NCBI GenBank assembly: GCA_902800625.1 | Contig: CADCFG010000015.1 | Span: 1-62,250 of the forward strand | Direction of reading: 5' to 3' | DNA length: 62,250 nucleotides | Source of the DNA: an uncultured Eubacteriales bacterium | Lineage (GTDB): Bacteria > Bacillota > Clostridia > Christensenellales > Aristaeellaceae | Part shown: positions 16,738-24,835 of the stretch, piece by piece | How positions within the stretch are numbered: position 1 is the stretch's first letter | How the letters are laid out: each line of letters starts with the position of its first letter | The notes under the pieces: generated by a model | The model's input: only the letters and a program-made list of their open reading frames with translations | Told to the model about the DNA's origin: nothing | The model's database searches: none | Translations under genes and position numbers: made by a program

Positions 16738-17833
16738 GTACCCACTCGTCCTCCGGCAGCGTCTCGTAGATCTGCACGGTGGCGTCGGCGGAGGGATAGC
16801 TCCAGGTCTCCTCCTCCGGCGTGGGGGAGGGCGTCGGCGTGGCGTTGGGGCCGGGCGTGGCGCTGGCGCCGGGCGCGCGGCTGGCGGCGGCGATCACGGG
16901 CAGGGCTTCGTCGTTGTCCGTCTCGATCACCTCGCGCAGCACGAACACCTCTTCGATGTGCTTGAAGTCCACCGAGGGGGCGACCACCGCGTAGCTGCCC
17001 TCGCTGCCGGCGTCCATGGACACGGCGGTGACGGTGCCGATATGCAGGCCCTTGGGGAACAGCGAGTCGGTGCCGGAGGTGATGACCACGTCGCCGGGCA
17101 TGACGCTGTTCAGGTTGGGCAGGTAGTAAACGAAGCACTGGGCGTCGCTGTCGCCGGCGGCCACGCGCCCGCGCATGATGCCGTTGTCGCGGGTGCTCTG
17201 CACCATGCAGGCCACGGCGCTGCGGCTGTCGATGATGCAGATGACCTTGGCGTAGTTCATGCCGGCCTCGTACACGCGGCCGATCAACCCATCGCCGTTC
17301 ACCACGGACATGCCGGCGTTCACGCCGTCGTTCTTGCCGCGGTTGATGGAGAAGGTCTCAAACCACTGGCCCGGCTCCCGGGCGATCACCCGGGCAAAGA
17401 TCGGGTCCAGGGCCTCATAACGGCTCTTGGCGTCCAGGGCGTTCTGCAGGCGCTCGTTTTCGCGGATGGCTTCCTGGGCGCTCTGCAGCTGCAGGCTCAG
17501 CTGCTGATTCTCCATGGACAAGGCGTTGTAATCCGCCTCCAGCTTGTCGTAGTTCCGCCAGCGCTGGGTGAACTCGCGCACGCTGTTGGCCGCGCCGGTG
17601 AACACGCTCTGCACCCGGCTGAACAGCGAGCCGATGCCGTTTTCGGCGATGGAGATCTCGCTGGAATTGCGCAGCACCAGGAAGAACACGATGGCGGCAA
17701 CCACCAGCAGCACCAGCACCGAAAAGAGCACTCTGCGGCGCGCCAGCCGCGCCCGGCGCTGTTCCTGTGCCGAGCGGCGGACGCGCTTGCCCTTCGGTGC
17801 GCGCGGCTTCTTGGGGGGCTTGGTCTTTGGCAT
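16727..17833 (-). CDS. mreC: rod shape-determining protein MreC
   Basis: 368 residues: a basic N-terminus, one membrane segment (about 33-55), a coiled coil (about 75-120), then the beta-barrel MreC domain (SINRGKNDGVNAGMSVVNGD; GRVYEAGMNYAKVICIIDS; GDVVITSGTDSLFPKGLHIG). It organises the elongasome outside the membrane. The C-terminus extends into a proline/threonine-rich tail (ATPTPSPTPEEE). ATG 17833 follows GGGGAG. It sits 36 bp downstream of mreB. Confidence 0.93.
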   Translation of the reverse strand: MPKTKPPKKPRAPKGKRVRRSAQEQRRARLARRRVLFSVLVLLVVAAIVFFLVLRNSSEISIAENGIGSLFSRVQSVFTGAANSVREFTQRWRNYDKLEADYNALSMENQQLSLQLQSAQEAIRENERLQNALDAKSRYEALDPIFARVIAREPGQWFETFSINRGKNDGVNAGMSVVNGDGLIGRVYEAGMNYAKVICIIDSRSAVACMVQSTRDNGIMRGRVAAGDSDAQCFVYYLPNLNSVMPGDVVITSGTDSLFPKGLHIGTVTAVSMDAGSEGSYAVVAPSVDFKHIEEVFVLREVIETDNDEALPVIAAASRAPGASATPGPNATPTPSPTPEEETWSYPSADATVQIYETLPEDEWVREN

Positions 17834-17869
17834 GGTTCAGGTAACTCCCCTTTGGGACAATGTCAGTAA

Positions 17870-18910
17870 TTAGATTTCTATGAGGCATCCGCTCTGTTCG
17901 AAGCGGGTCATCAGCCGGTCGCTGGCGGCGATCATGCAGCAGCCCAGGGCCACGTCGTCCTGAGGCGCCTCGTCGATGGTCACGTGCAGGCCCAGCAGCT
18001 CGCCCAGGCGCTCGCCCAGGCCCTCCAGCAGCGCGCCGCCGCCGGACAGGTACAGCCCCTGGGGCAGGATGTCCTCGGCCAGCTCCGCCGGGATGTTCTC
18101 GAAGGCGTCGCGGATGTCCTCCACCAGCGCCTCCAGCGGGGGCTGGATGGCGTTGTGCACGTCCGCGGCGGTGATCTCCACGGTGTTGGGCTTGCCGCTG
18201 GCGGCGTCCCGGCCCCGCAGTGTCACCGTCTGGTGCAGAAGGGAGGGGGAGCGCACGGCGCTGCCCAGGTCGATCTTCAAATCCTCCGCCGTGCGCTGGC
18301 CGATGATCAGGCCCTTTTCCTTGCGGATGTAGCGCACGATGGCCTCGTCCAGGCCGGTGGAGCCCCTGCGCAGCGTGCGCGCGGCCACCACGCCGTTCAT
18401 GCTGACGATGGTGATCTCGGTGGTGGAGCCGCCGATGCACACCAGCAGCGAGCCCCGGGGCTCTTCGATGGGCACGCCCGCGCCCACCGCCGCCGCCACG
18501 CTGCTTCGCACCATGGCGCTGCGCCGGGCCCCGGCGGTGCGCACGGCCTCCTCCAGGGCGTTTTGCTCCACGCGGGTGCAGCCCTGGCTCATGGAGACCA
18601 CCAGCCGGTTCTTCTCCAGCGCCCTGCGCTTGCCCAGCGCCTTTTCCGCCAGCCGCTGGATCAGCGCCGTGGTCAGCTCGATGTTGCCCACGGCCCCGTC
18701 CATGATGGGGCTGATCAGCGCCACGTCCTTGGGCGTGCGGCCCAGCATCAGCCGGGCGTCCCGGCCCACGGCCAGGATCTGGTCGGTGTCCTCGCGCAGC
18801 GTCAGCACATAGCTGGGCTCCCGCAGCACGATGCCCTCGTTTTCAAGACAGATCGTCACATTGGCGGAACCCAGGTCGATGCCCACGCCGCCGGTGGAAA
18901 ATACGCCCAT
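17870..18910 (-). CDS. mreB: MreB-like actin homolog with altered ATPase motifs
   Basis: 346 residues aligning to MreB/Mbl throughout, as seen in the phosphate-1 region GIDLGSANVTI and a C-terminal ALGCCMIAA region. MreB forms membrane-bound ATP-dependent filaments guiding wall growth. Two key motifs differ. The conserved EEPMAA stretch holding the catalytic glutamate reads R135-S-S-V-A-A, and the phosphate-2 DIGGGTTE reads C158-IGGSTTE. Whether it still hydrolyses ATP is doubtful. ATG 18910 has a GGAGG site. The first gene of the mre group here; no second MreB is in the window. Confidence 0.9.
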   Translation of the reverse strand: MGVFSTGGVGIDLGSANVTICLENEGIVLREPSYVLTLREDTDQILAVGRDARLMLGRTPKDVALISPIMDGAVGNIELTTALIQRLAEKALGKRRALEKNRLVVSMSQGCTRVEQNALEEAVRTAGARRSAMVRSSVAAAVGAGVPIEEPRGSLLVCIGGSTTEITIVSMNGVVAARTLRRGSTGLDEAIVRYIRKEKGLIIGQRTAEDLKIDLGSAVRSPSLLHQTVTLRGRDAASGKPNTVEITAADVHNAIQPPLEALVEDIRDAFENIPAELAEDILPQGLYLSGGGALLEGLGERLGELLGLHVTIDEAPQDDVALGCCMIAASDRLMTRFEQSGCLIEI

Positions 18911-18968
18911 TATTTGCCTCCGTATTTGTCGATGCGCTGGCGGTATCGCCGACGCTGATTTCTGACTG

Positions 18969-19170
18969 AATTAGGAATTAGAGTGTGTTTCTAAAATACC
19001 TGAAACGCATTTTCGGCGTCTTTGACTGCAATTCTGTGTTGATTCCCCTTGATTTACCGCCAGTAAACCTGCGGGAAATCGCCTTGAAATGCAGTCAAAT
19101 CCACTCGAAACTGCATCTCCGAATAAATGGTGATGTATCGTTCCTGATTCCTCACAATTCATTCCTCATT
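18969..19170. repeat. composite palindromic element upstream of mreB
   Basis: Heptad-type ends (GAATTAGGAATTAG on the left; CCTGATTCCTCAC and CATTCCTCATTG on the right) surround an inner inverted repeat, TTTGACTGCA (19021-19030) and TGCAGTCAAA (19090-19099). The 262-bp gap between maf and mreB holds this and no gene. Confidence 0.7.
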
Positions 19171-19172
19171 GA

Positions 19173-19748
19173 CTACATTCCAAATCTTTCAAGCATCTGC
19201 CTGACGTCTTCCGTCGGAAAGCCCACCACGTTGTCGAACGGGCCGTCCAGCCCCGATACGAACGCGCCAGCGCCGCCCTGGATGGCGTAGGCCCCGGCCT
19301 TGTCCATGGGCTCGCCAGTGGCGATGTAGGCGTCGATTTCCTCCGCAGTCAGCGCCCGGAAGGTGACGCCGGTGCGCACGGAGCGGGTCTCGCTTCTGCC
19401 GGTGGCGGCGTCGATGACGCACACCCCGGTGAACACCTCGTGTTCCCGGCCCGACAGCGCCGCCAGCATCCGGCGGGCGTCGTCGGCGTCCTCGGGCTTG
19501 CCCAGGGGCGCGCCGTCCAGGGACACCAGCGTGTCCGAGGCGATGATGACGCCCTCTGTGTAATGCTCCGCCGCGGCATGGGCCTTGCGCTGGGCCAGCG
19601 TGAACACGATGTCCGAGGCGTGGCCGGAGACGTGCTCGTCCACGTCCGGCGCGCAGATCTCGAAGGTGTAGCCCATTTTGGAAAGCAGTTCCCGCCGCCG
19701 GGGCGAGCCCGAGGCCAGGATCAGCCGCTTTTGCTTGTTGTCAGTCAT
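19173..19748 (-). CDS. maf: Maf family nucleotide pyrophosphatase
   Basis: 191 residues. The Maf signature ASGSPRRRELL is at the start; SDT and GEPMDKAGAYAIQG follow. The family hydrolyses non-canonical or dTTP/UTP nucleoside triphosphates and in Bacillus lies upstream of mreBCD, as here. ATG 19748 has only a weak AGGATGAAGC site. Two TATAAT boxes lie upstream (19778-19783 and 19795-19800). Confidence 0.95.
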   Translation of the reverse strand: MTDNKQKRLILASGSPRRRELLSKMGYTFEICAPDVDEHVSGHASDIVFTLAQRKAHAAAEHYTEGVIIASDTLVSLDGAPLGKPEDADDARRMLAALSGREHEVFTGVCVIDAATGRSETRSVRTGVTFRALTAEEIDAYIATGEPMDKAGAYAIQGGAGAFVSGLDGPFDNVVGFPTEDVRQMLERFGM

Positions 19749-19777
19749 GCTTCATCCTTGTCAGCGCATAATACTAC

Positions 19778-19800
19778 ATTATATACCATTCAATATTATA
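19778..19800 (-). promoter_or_regulatory. -10 boxes upstream of maf
   Basis: Two TATAAT hexamers on the minus strand. I see no clear -35 for either. Confidence 0.4.
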
Positions 19801-19814
19801 GCACACATTCATCG

Positions 19815-19850
19815 AGAATAAAAGCAATTCCCGGCTTTGACCGGGAATTG
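19815..19850 (-). terminator. terminator of the HEXXH protease gene
   Basis: Perfect CAATTCCCGG-TCAAAG-CCGGGAATTG on the minus strand followed by CTTTTATT. Confidence 0.85.
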
Positions 19851-19955
19851 TCACGAACAAATTACACACAGAAAACAAACGGGTTTGCGCCGGGATCGGG
19901 ACGGCGCGAATTGGCGGAGCGTCATCCCGGGCCGGGCAGGGCCTGTATCGAACGG

Positions 19956-20933
19956 CTATGCGGCGGCTTCGGTCCCGAAACCGGCTTTCAGCAGGCTGTC
20001 GATGGCCTCTATGATCTCGGGATTGTTGTATTCCCTGCCGTCGAGACCGTAGATCAGCGCATAGGCAAAGCTGTCCGCCAGGGCCTCCTCCGGGTCGACG
20101 ACATAGTCGGTATTCCTGCCGAACACGTCCCAGAAATTGGCGGCGTCGTCGGAGGTGTACAGGGTGGAGGGGTCGTCGATGGGCACCAGGCCGGTGGCCA
20201 TGTTGTCAAAGAAGGAGTCGCCGACCTTTTCAAAGGGCTTCAGAGTGATAAACAGGACCGCGCAGTTCACCGGTTCTCCGTTGATTTCAAACACCGCGTA
20301 GGAATTGTGATGCTCCACGTCCGGGTTAGCGACGATCTTCGCGGTGATCTCCGGGGAGAACACAAAATCCTCCTCCACCACGGTGAAGCCGAGGATGGCG
20401 TACATCGCCGCCCGGAAATCCGGGTGGTTGCGGGTCAGGCAGTGGAACAGCTCGTGGCCGACGATGAAGTCGAAGAAGGCCTGCGCCTCCGGGTTGTCCG
20501 AGAAGCCGTATCGCAGTATGGATTCCCCAAGGTAGATCTGTGTGCCGTGGGTGTAGGCGGAGGCGCCGGACTCTTCCTTCATGGTCGTCTTGGCGAACAC
20601 GATGTCGTCCAGGGGCGGCAGGTGATAGCCGCGCTGGGCGCAGAGCTGCTGGAACAGGGCCATCGACTGGCCGATGCGCTCCTTCTCCGCGTCGGTGAAG
20701 TCCAGCGTCTGCTCCGCGGCGAAGGCCTCCAGCGCCTCCAGCGTGGCGCCGTGCTCCTGCATGCGGAAGTCGAGGTCGCTCTGGTTCATGCTCTCGTAGT
20801 ATTCCCGGTTGCCCAGCAGCAGCTCCGCCGCTTCCCTGGCGTCGACGAAGCGATAGTTCAGATCGTCGCCCTCGGCCAGGACTGCGGGGAGGAGCAGGGA
20901 CAGGATCAGCAACAGCACGACGGTTTTCCTCAT
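19956..20933 (-). CDS. secreted HEXXH metallopeptidase-like protein
   Basis: 325 residues. A signal peptide (about 1-20, ending AVLA) is followed by a helical region. H160-E161-L-F-H164 is a zinc-binding HEXXH, and the later EEALADSFAYAL (near 282-293) resembles the glutamate helix of gluzincin and ImmA-like proteases. I do not know a named family. ATG 20933 is preceded by GAGG; an alternative ATG at 20942 adds three residues. It is a single gene with its own terminator. The substrate is unknown; it should be extracellular. Confidence 0.75.
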   Translation of the reverse strand: MRKTVVLLLILSLLLPAVLAEGDDLNYRFVDAREAAELLLGNREYYESMNQSDLDFRMQEHGATLEALEAFAAEQTLDFTDAEKERIGQSMALFQQLCAQRGYHLPPLDDIVFAKTTMKEESGASAYTHGTQIYLGESILRYGFSDNPEAQAFFDFIVGHELFHCLTRNHPDFRAAMYAILGFTVVEEDFVFSPEITAKIVANPDVEHHNSYAVFEINGEPVNCAVLFITLKPFEKVGDSFFDNMATGLVPIDDPSTLYTSDDAANFWDVFGRNTDYVVDPEEALADSFAYALIYGLDGREYNNPEIIEAIDSLLKAGFGTEAAA

Positions 20934-20972
20934 GGGGTCCATCCTCGCTTACGGATTTGTTGTGATACACGG

Positions 20973-21010
20973 CTGGCCCGACGGCCGGGCAGGCTCGACC
21001 GTTGGGCCAG
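20973..21010. terminator. 12-bp hairpin downstream of htpG
   Basis: CTGGCCCGACGG and CCGTTGGGCCAG pair with one wobble across a 14-nt loop, next to the htpG stop. No T run follows. Confidence 0.45.
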
Positions 21011-21022
21011 AGGAATCGATTG

Positions 21023-22894
21023 TCAGTTCTCCTTGTTCGCCACCAGCTCCGTCAGAAGGGCGTTGCTGCGCTTGAGGAAATCCACCATGCGGTCGGCCAC
21101 CAGCGGCTGGCGGGCCATCTCGGCCAGGTCGGCCACCTGGGCGCACACGGTTTCGGTTTTCTCGTTCTCCTCGGCGCCCTGCAGCCACTTCACCAGCGGG
21201 TGTTTGTCGTTGAGCACCAGGGTGCGCTTCTCCGGCAGCTTCATGTCGGGGCCGCCCCAGCGGCTGGACATCTCGGTAAACCTGCGGTTCTGCTCGTCCA
21301 CGGTGATCATGGCGATCAGGCCCTCATCCTTGAAGGGCTTGAGCTGCACCTCCACCTGCTCGTCGGCCATGGCCTTCCTGAACAGGCCCTCCAGCTTCGC
21401 CCGGGCGTCCTCGCTCACCTCGCCGTCTTCGGTCAGGCTGTCGGCGGCGGCGTCCACCCGCTTGAAGGAGACCTTGGCGTCCTTCTCGGTATACTCCAGG
21501 AAGCTGATGAAGTTGTTGTCGATCAGGGTGTCCAGCAGGATCACGTCCTTGCCCTGGTCGTTGTACATCTGGATCATCTGGGCCTGGCGCTTGGCGTCGC
21601 TGGCGTAGTAGACGGTCTTGTCCTCATCCTCGGCACAGTTGTCGTTCAGGTACTCGTCCAGCGTGACATACTTGTCGCCGGTGGTCTTGTAGATCAGCGC
21701 GCTCTTCACGCGGTCATAGAACTTCTCGTCCTTCATGCAGCCGTACTTCACGAAGGGATGGATGTCGTCCCAGTAGCGCTGGTAGTCCTCGCGCTTGGTG
21801 TTGAACTCGCTCACCAGCCGGTCGGCCACCTTGCGGGTGATGTAGGCAGCCATCTTCTTCACATAGCCGTCGTTCTGCAGGAACGAGCGGGACACGTTCA
21901 GCGGCAGGTCGGGGCAGTCCACGCAGCCCTTCAGCAGCAGCAGGAACTCCGGGATGACCTCCTTGATGTTGTCCGCCACGAACACCTGGTTGTTGTACAG
22001 CTTGATGACGCCCTCACTGGCGGTAAACTCGTTCTTGATGCGGGGGAAGTAGAGGATGCCCTTCAAATTGAAGGGATACTCCGCGTTCAGGTGGATCCAG
22101 AACAGCGGCTCCTCGAAGTCGTTGAACACCTTGCGGTAGAATTCCTTGTACTCCTCGTCGGTGCACTCGCTGGGCCGCTTCATCCACAGGGGATGGGTGT
22201 CGTTGATTGGCTTCGGCTCCTCCGGCTGCTTCGGCTCTTCGCCCTCCTTGGGCTCCTCGGGCTTTTTCACCTCGCTGACGAAGATAGGCACGGGCATGAA
22301 CGCGCAGTGCTTTTCCAGCGTGGAGCGCAGTGTCCACAGGTTGAGGAAGTCCTTGTCCTCCTCGTCGATATAAAGCGTGATGGCCGTGCCGCGCTGGGTG
22401 CGGTCTGAGGGCTCGATCTCGTACTCCATGCCGTCCTCGCTCGTCCAGCGCACGGCGGGGGCGTCGGTGTAGCTCTTGGAGTCGATGATCACCTTGTCCG
22501 ACACCATGAACGCGCTGTAAAAGCCCAGGCCGAAGTGGCCGATGATGCCGGCGCCCTCGCCCTTGTTGTCCTCGGTGTACTTGGTGATGAAGTCGGTAGC
22601 GCCCGAGAAGGCCACCTGGGCGATGTACTTCACGACCTCCTCCTCGGTCATGCCGATGCCGTTGTCGATGAAGGTGAGCGTGCCCTTTTCCGGGTCGGTG
22701 ATCACGTCGATGCGGTCGGGCGCGTCGTCCTGCGCCTCGGCCTGGCCGTTGTTCACCAGCCAGCGATACTTGCGGATGGCGTCGCAGCCGTTGCTCACCA
22801 GCTCGCGCATGAAGATGTCTTTATCGGAATACAGCCACTGCTTGATGACGGGCATGATATTCTCGGCGTTGATGGATACGGTTCCCTTTGACAT
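21023..22894 (-). CDS. htpG: HSP90 chaperone HtpG
   Basis: 623 residues with the GHKL ATPase domain (ELVSNGCDAI; DNGIGMT; GIIGHFGLGFYSAFMVSDKV split) and middle and C-terminal domains. A Glu/Pro/Lys-rich insert at about 209-232 (VKKPEEPKEGEEPKQPEE) resembles the charged linker of eukaryotic HSP90. It folds client proteins in the cytosol. ATG 22894 has a GGAGG site. A perfect sigma-A promoter and a CIRCE operator lie upstream, so HrcA control is likely. Confidence 0.96.
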   Translation of the reverse strand: MSKGTVSINAENIMPVIKQWLYSDKDIFMRELVSNGCDAIRKYRWLVNNGQAEAQDDAPDRIDVITDPEKGTLTFIDNGIGMTEEEVVKYIAQVAFSGATDFITKYTEDNKGEGAGIIGHFGLGFYSAFMVSDKVIIDSKSYTDAPAVRWTSEDGMEYEIEPSDRTQRGTAITLYIDEEDKDFLNLWTLRSTLEKHCAFMPVPIFVSEVKKPEEPKEGEEPKQPEEPKPINDTHPLWMKRPSECTDEEYKEFYRKVFNDFEEPLFWIHLNAEYPFNLKGILYFPRIKNEFTASEGVIKLYNNQVFVADNIKEVIPEFLLLLKGCVDCPDLPLNVSRSFLQNDGYVKKMAAYITRKVADRLVSEFNTKREDYQRYWDDIHPFVKYGCMKDEKFYDRVKSALIYKTTGDKYVTLDEYLNDNCAEDEDKTVYYASDAKRQAQMIQMYNDQGKDVILLDTLIDNNFISFLEYTEKDAKVSFKRVDAAADSLTEDGEVSEDARAKLEGLFRKAMADEQVEVQLKPFKDEGLIAMITVDEQNRRFTEMSSRWGGPDMKLPEKRTLVLNDKHPLVKWLQGAEENEKTETVCAQVADLAEMARQPLVADRMVDFLKRSNALLTELVANKEN

Positions 22895-22942
22895 ATGTTT
22901 TTCCTCCTTTGGGACGGGGTTTAAACTGGGTTCACAAGCATT

Positions 22943-22970
22943 ATTATAATCTGAAAGCGGGGGATGTCAA
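22943..22970 (-). promoter_or_regulatory. htpG promoter
   Basis: On the minus strand TTGACA, 16 bp, TATAAT: perfect hexamers 50-75 bp upstream of htpG. Confidence 0.8.
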
Positions 22971-22977
22971 GTAAAAT

Positions 22978-23004
22978 TTGGCACTCAAACAAAAAGAGTG
23001 CTAA
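22978..23004. promoter_or_regulatory. CIRCE operator (HrcA binding site)
   Basis: TTGGCACTC-N9-GAGTGCTAA, one mismatch from the CIRCE consensus TTAGCACTC-N9-GAGTGCTAA. It sits 7 bp upstream of the htpG -35 and 50 bp upstream of the -35 of the divergent XRE gene. Confidence 0.92.
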
Positions 23005-23053
23005 CAAAACAGCGGTTGCAACCTGGAATATATGAAATTCTACTGTTGGTTGC

Positions 23054-23082
23054 TTGCAAATGATGGTTGAATATGCTATAGT
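23054..23082 (+). promoter_or_regulatory. promoter of the XRE repeat protein
   Basis: TTGCAA, 17 bp, TATAGT, 60 bp upstream of the start. Confidence 0.6.
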
Positions 23083-23142
23083 GCAAGTGGGTGAGCAACC
23101 CGGACAGAATAGACATACCGACTTTGAATGGAGGCGGAAGAG

Positions 23143-24708
23143 ATGATCGATAACATCGCGGTCGGAAAGACCATCGCAAAGCTCAGGCAGAACAAGAACA
23201 TGACCCAGCAGCAGCTGGCGGCGGCGTTGAACGTGTCGCATCAGGCCGTTTCCAAGTGGGAGACGGGCGCGGCATTGCCGGACGTGCAGACGCTGATGGC
23301 CCTCACGCGCCTCTTCGGCATCACCATGGAGCAGCTGCTCAACGACGAGGTGCCCGAGGACCGCGTGGAGCCGCCCAGGCCCGCGTCCCCCTTCGACGAG
23401 CCGATCCAGAATATAGGAAACTTCGTCAACAACATCGTCAACGGCATCTTCAAGCCAAAGGAGGCTTCCGGAGCCGGGGAAGATGAAGGCGCAGAGGACG
23501 CCGAAGCCCCTGAAGCCGACGCGGAGTTCGAGGAAGCGCCCGGTGAGGCCGCCGGGACGGCAGAAGGCGCGGACGATTTCGACGCGCAGCGGCTTCTGCA
23601 GATGGCGCCCTTCATGAGCAAGAGCGCCGTGGACGAGCTGCTCCTGGAGCACAAGAACGCCCTGACTGCCGGGGACATCGCCCGGTTCGCCCCCTTCGCC
23701 AGCCAGGAGTGCATCGAAAAGCTGATCCAGAACAACGAGCAGGAGGTCAACTGGGACGTGCTGCGCAAGGTGGCCCCCTTCCTGAAGCGGGAAGTGGTGG
23801 ATCGTCTGGCCAAGGCCGCCGCCAAGGGTGGGCAGTACGTGAAAAAGAGCGCGGAGTCCAGCGGCATCAACACCGAGGACTTCGGCAAGGCCGTGCAGGA
23901 CGTGGGCCAGAAGATCGGCGCGGGCCTGGAGAGCGCCTTCCGCAGGGCCACCAAATTGGGCAATGACGTGGTCAACGGCGTCGCCAGCACCTTCAACGAC
24001 CTGGTGGAGAACACCAAGGCGCGCCAGGCCCGGGCGGAGGAGCTGCGCAAGGCCGCCTGCGAGCGGGCGCTGGCCGACGAGAAGTGGGACTGGCTGGCCG
24101 AGCACATCCCCGAGATCAGGGACGAGGAGCTGCTGCGCTCCATCGCCCAGAAGGCCAACGGCCTGGGCATGCACGACTGGGTGCTGGAGCACCTGAACGG
24201 CTATGCCGACACCCGCACCATCGACGCCGCCATCGAGGCGGGCAACTGGGGCTGGCTGGGCGACCACGTGTGGCAGTTCGAGGACGAGCTGCAGGAGAAG
24301 ATCGCCCGCGCCGCCGCGCAGCAGGAGAACTGGCAGTGGCTGTCCACCTATGCCGAGCAGATCTCCCTGGAGAACTGCGCTGACGAGATCGCCATCGCCG
24401 CCTACAAGGCCGAGGCCCGGGTGCTGGCCAGGCAGATCGCCGAGCACTGCATGACCGACGCGCAGCGCGAGGCCCTGGCGAACGAGGCCATCGCCGTGGG
24501 GGATTACGACTACCTGCAGCAGCTGGTGGAGCTGCTCAGCCCGGAATTCATCGGTCAGGCGCTGGTGGCCAACGCCCAGCAGGCGCAGTGGGACACGGTG
24601 GCCCGGTTCGTGGGCAACGCCGACGGCGACAGCATCGACAAGCTGATGGAGCTGGCCATCGCCGAGGGCAACTTCGACGCCATCGACATGCTGGACGAGT
24701 TCCTGTAA
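23143..24708 (+). CDS. XRE-family protein with WxWL helical repeats
   Basis: 521 residues. The N-terminus is an HTH_3 domain (about 5-60; VSHQAVSKWETGAALPDVQTL split). An acidic low-complexity linker follows (about 105-150). The remaining 370 residues are helical, with a recurring Trp-containing unit of about 30 residues: EKWDWLAEHI, GNWGWLGDHV, ENWQWLSTYA, and related NWDVLRKVAPFL and MHDWVLEHL. I do not know this repeat family. ATG 23143 has GGAGG at 8 bp; an earlier ATG at 23128 does not. It is divergent from htpG and close to the CIRCE site, suggesting a stress link. Confidence 0.82.
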   Translation: MIDNIAVGKTIAKLRQNKNMTQQQLAAALNVSHQAVSKWETGAALPDVQTLMALTRLFGITMEQLLNDEVPEDRVEPPRPASPFDEPIQNIGNFVNNIVNGIFKPKEASGAGEDEGAEDAEAPEADAEFEEAPGEAAGTAEGADDFDAQRLLQMAPFMSKSAVDELLLEHKNALTAGDIARFAPFASQECIEKLIQNNEQEVNWDVLRKVAPFLKREVVDRLAKAAAKGGQYVKKSAESSGINTEDFGKAVQDVGQKIGAGLESAFRRATKLGNDVVNGVASTFNDLVENTKARQARAEELRKAACERALADEKWDWLAEHIPEIRDEELLRSIAQKANGLGMHDWVLEHLNGYADTRTIDAAIEAGNWGWLGDHVWQFEDELQEKIARAAAQQENWQWLSTYAEQISLENCADEIAIAAYKAEARVLARQIAEHCMTDAQREALANEAIAVGDYDYLQQLVELLSPEFIGQALVANAQQAQWDTVARFVGNADGDSIDKLMELAIAEGNFDAIDMLDEFL

Positions 24709-24720
24709 GAGGCCCATAGT

Positions 24721-24743
24721 CTGTTGACTTTGTCAACAACCTG
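24721..24743 (+). repeat. 23-nt motif preceding a terminator, copy 1
   Basis: CTGTTGACTTTGTCAACAAC followed by CTG, ending two bases before a terminator stem. It contains a GTTGAC-TTT-GTCAAC mini-hairpin. A copy with 21 of 23 identities is at 38711-38733, also next to a terminator. Confidence 0.7.
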
Positions 24744-24744
24744 T

Positions 24745-24772
24745 CGCCCCCTCCTTTGAGGGGGCGATTTTG
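24745..24772 (+). terminator. terminator of the XRE repeat gene
   Basis: CGCCCCCTC-CTTT-GAGGGGGCG followed by ATTTTGTGT. Confidence 0.85.
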
Positions 24773-24774
24773 TG

Positions 24775-24803
24775 TTGCGAATCCCCGTCGATCATGCTAT
24801 AAT
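24775..24803 (+). promoter_or_regulatory. promoter of the DUF2232-rplI-dnaB run
   Basis: TTGCGA (24775-24780), 17 bp, TATAAT (24798-24803). Confidence 0.7.
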
Positions 24804-24835
24804 ATATCTTGAATGAATATACTCGGAGGCTTGAC

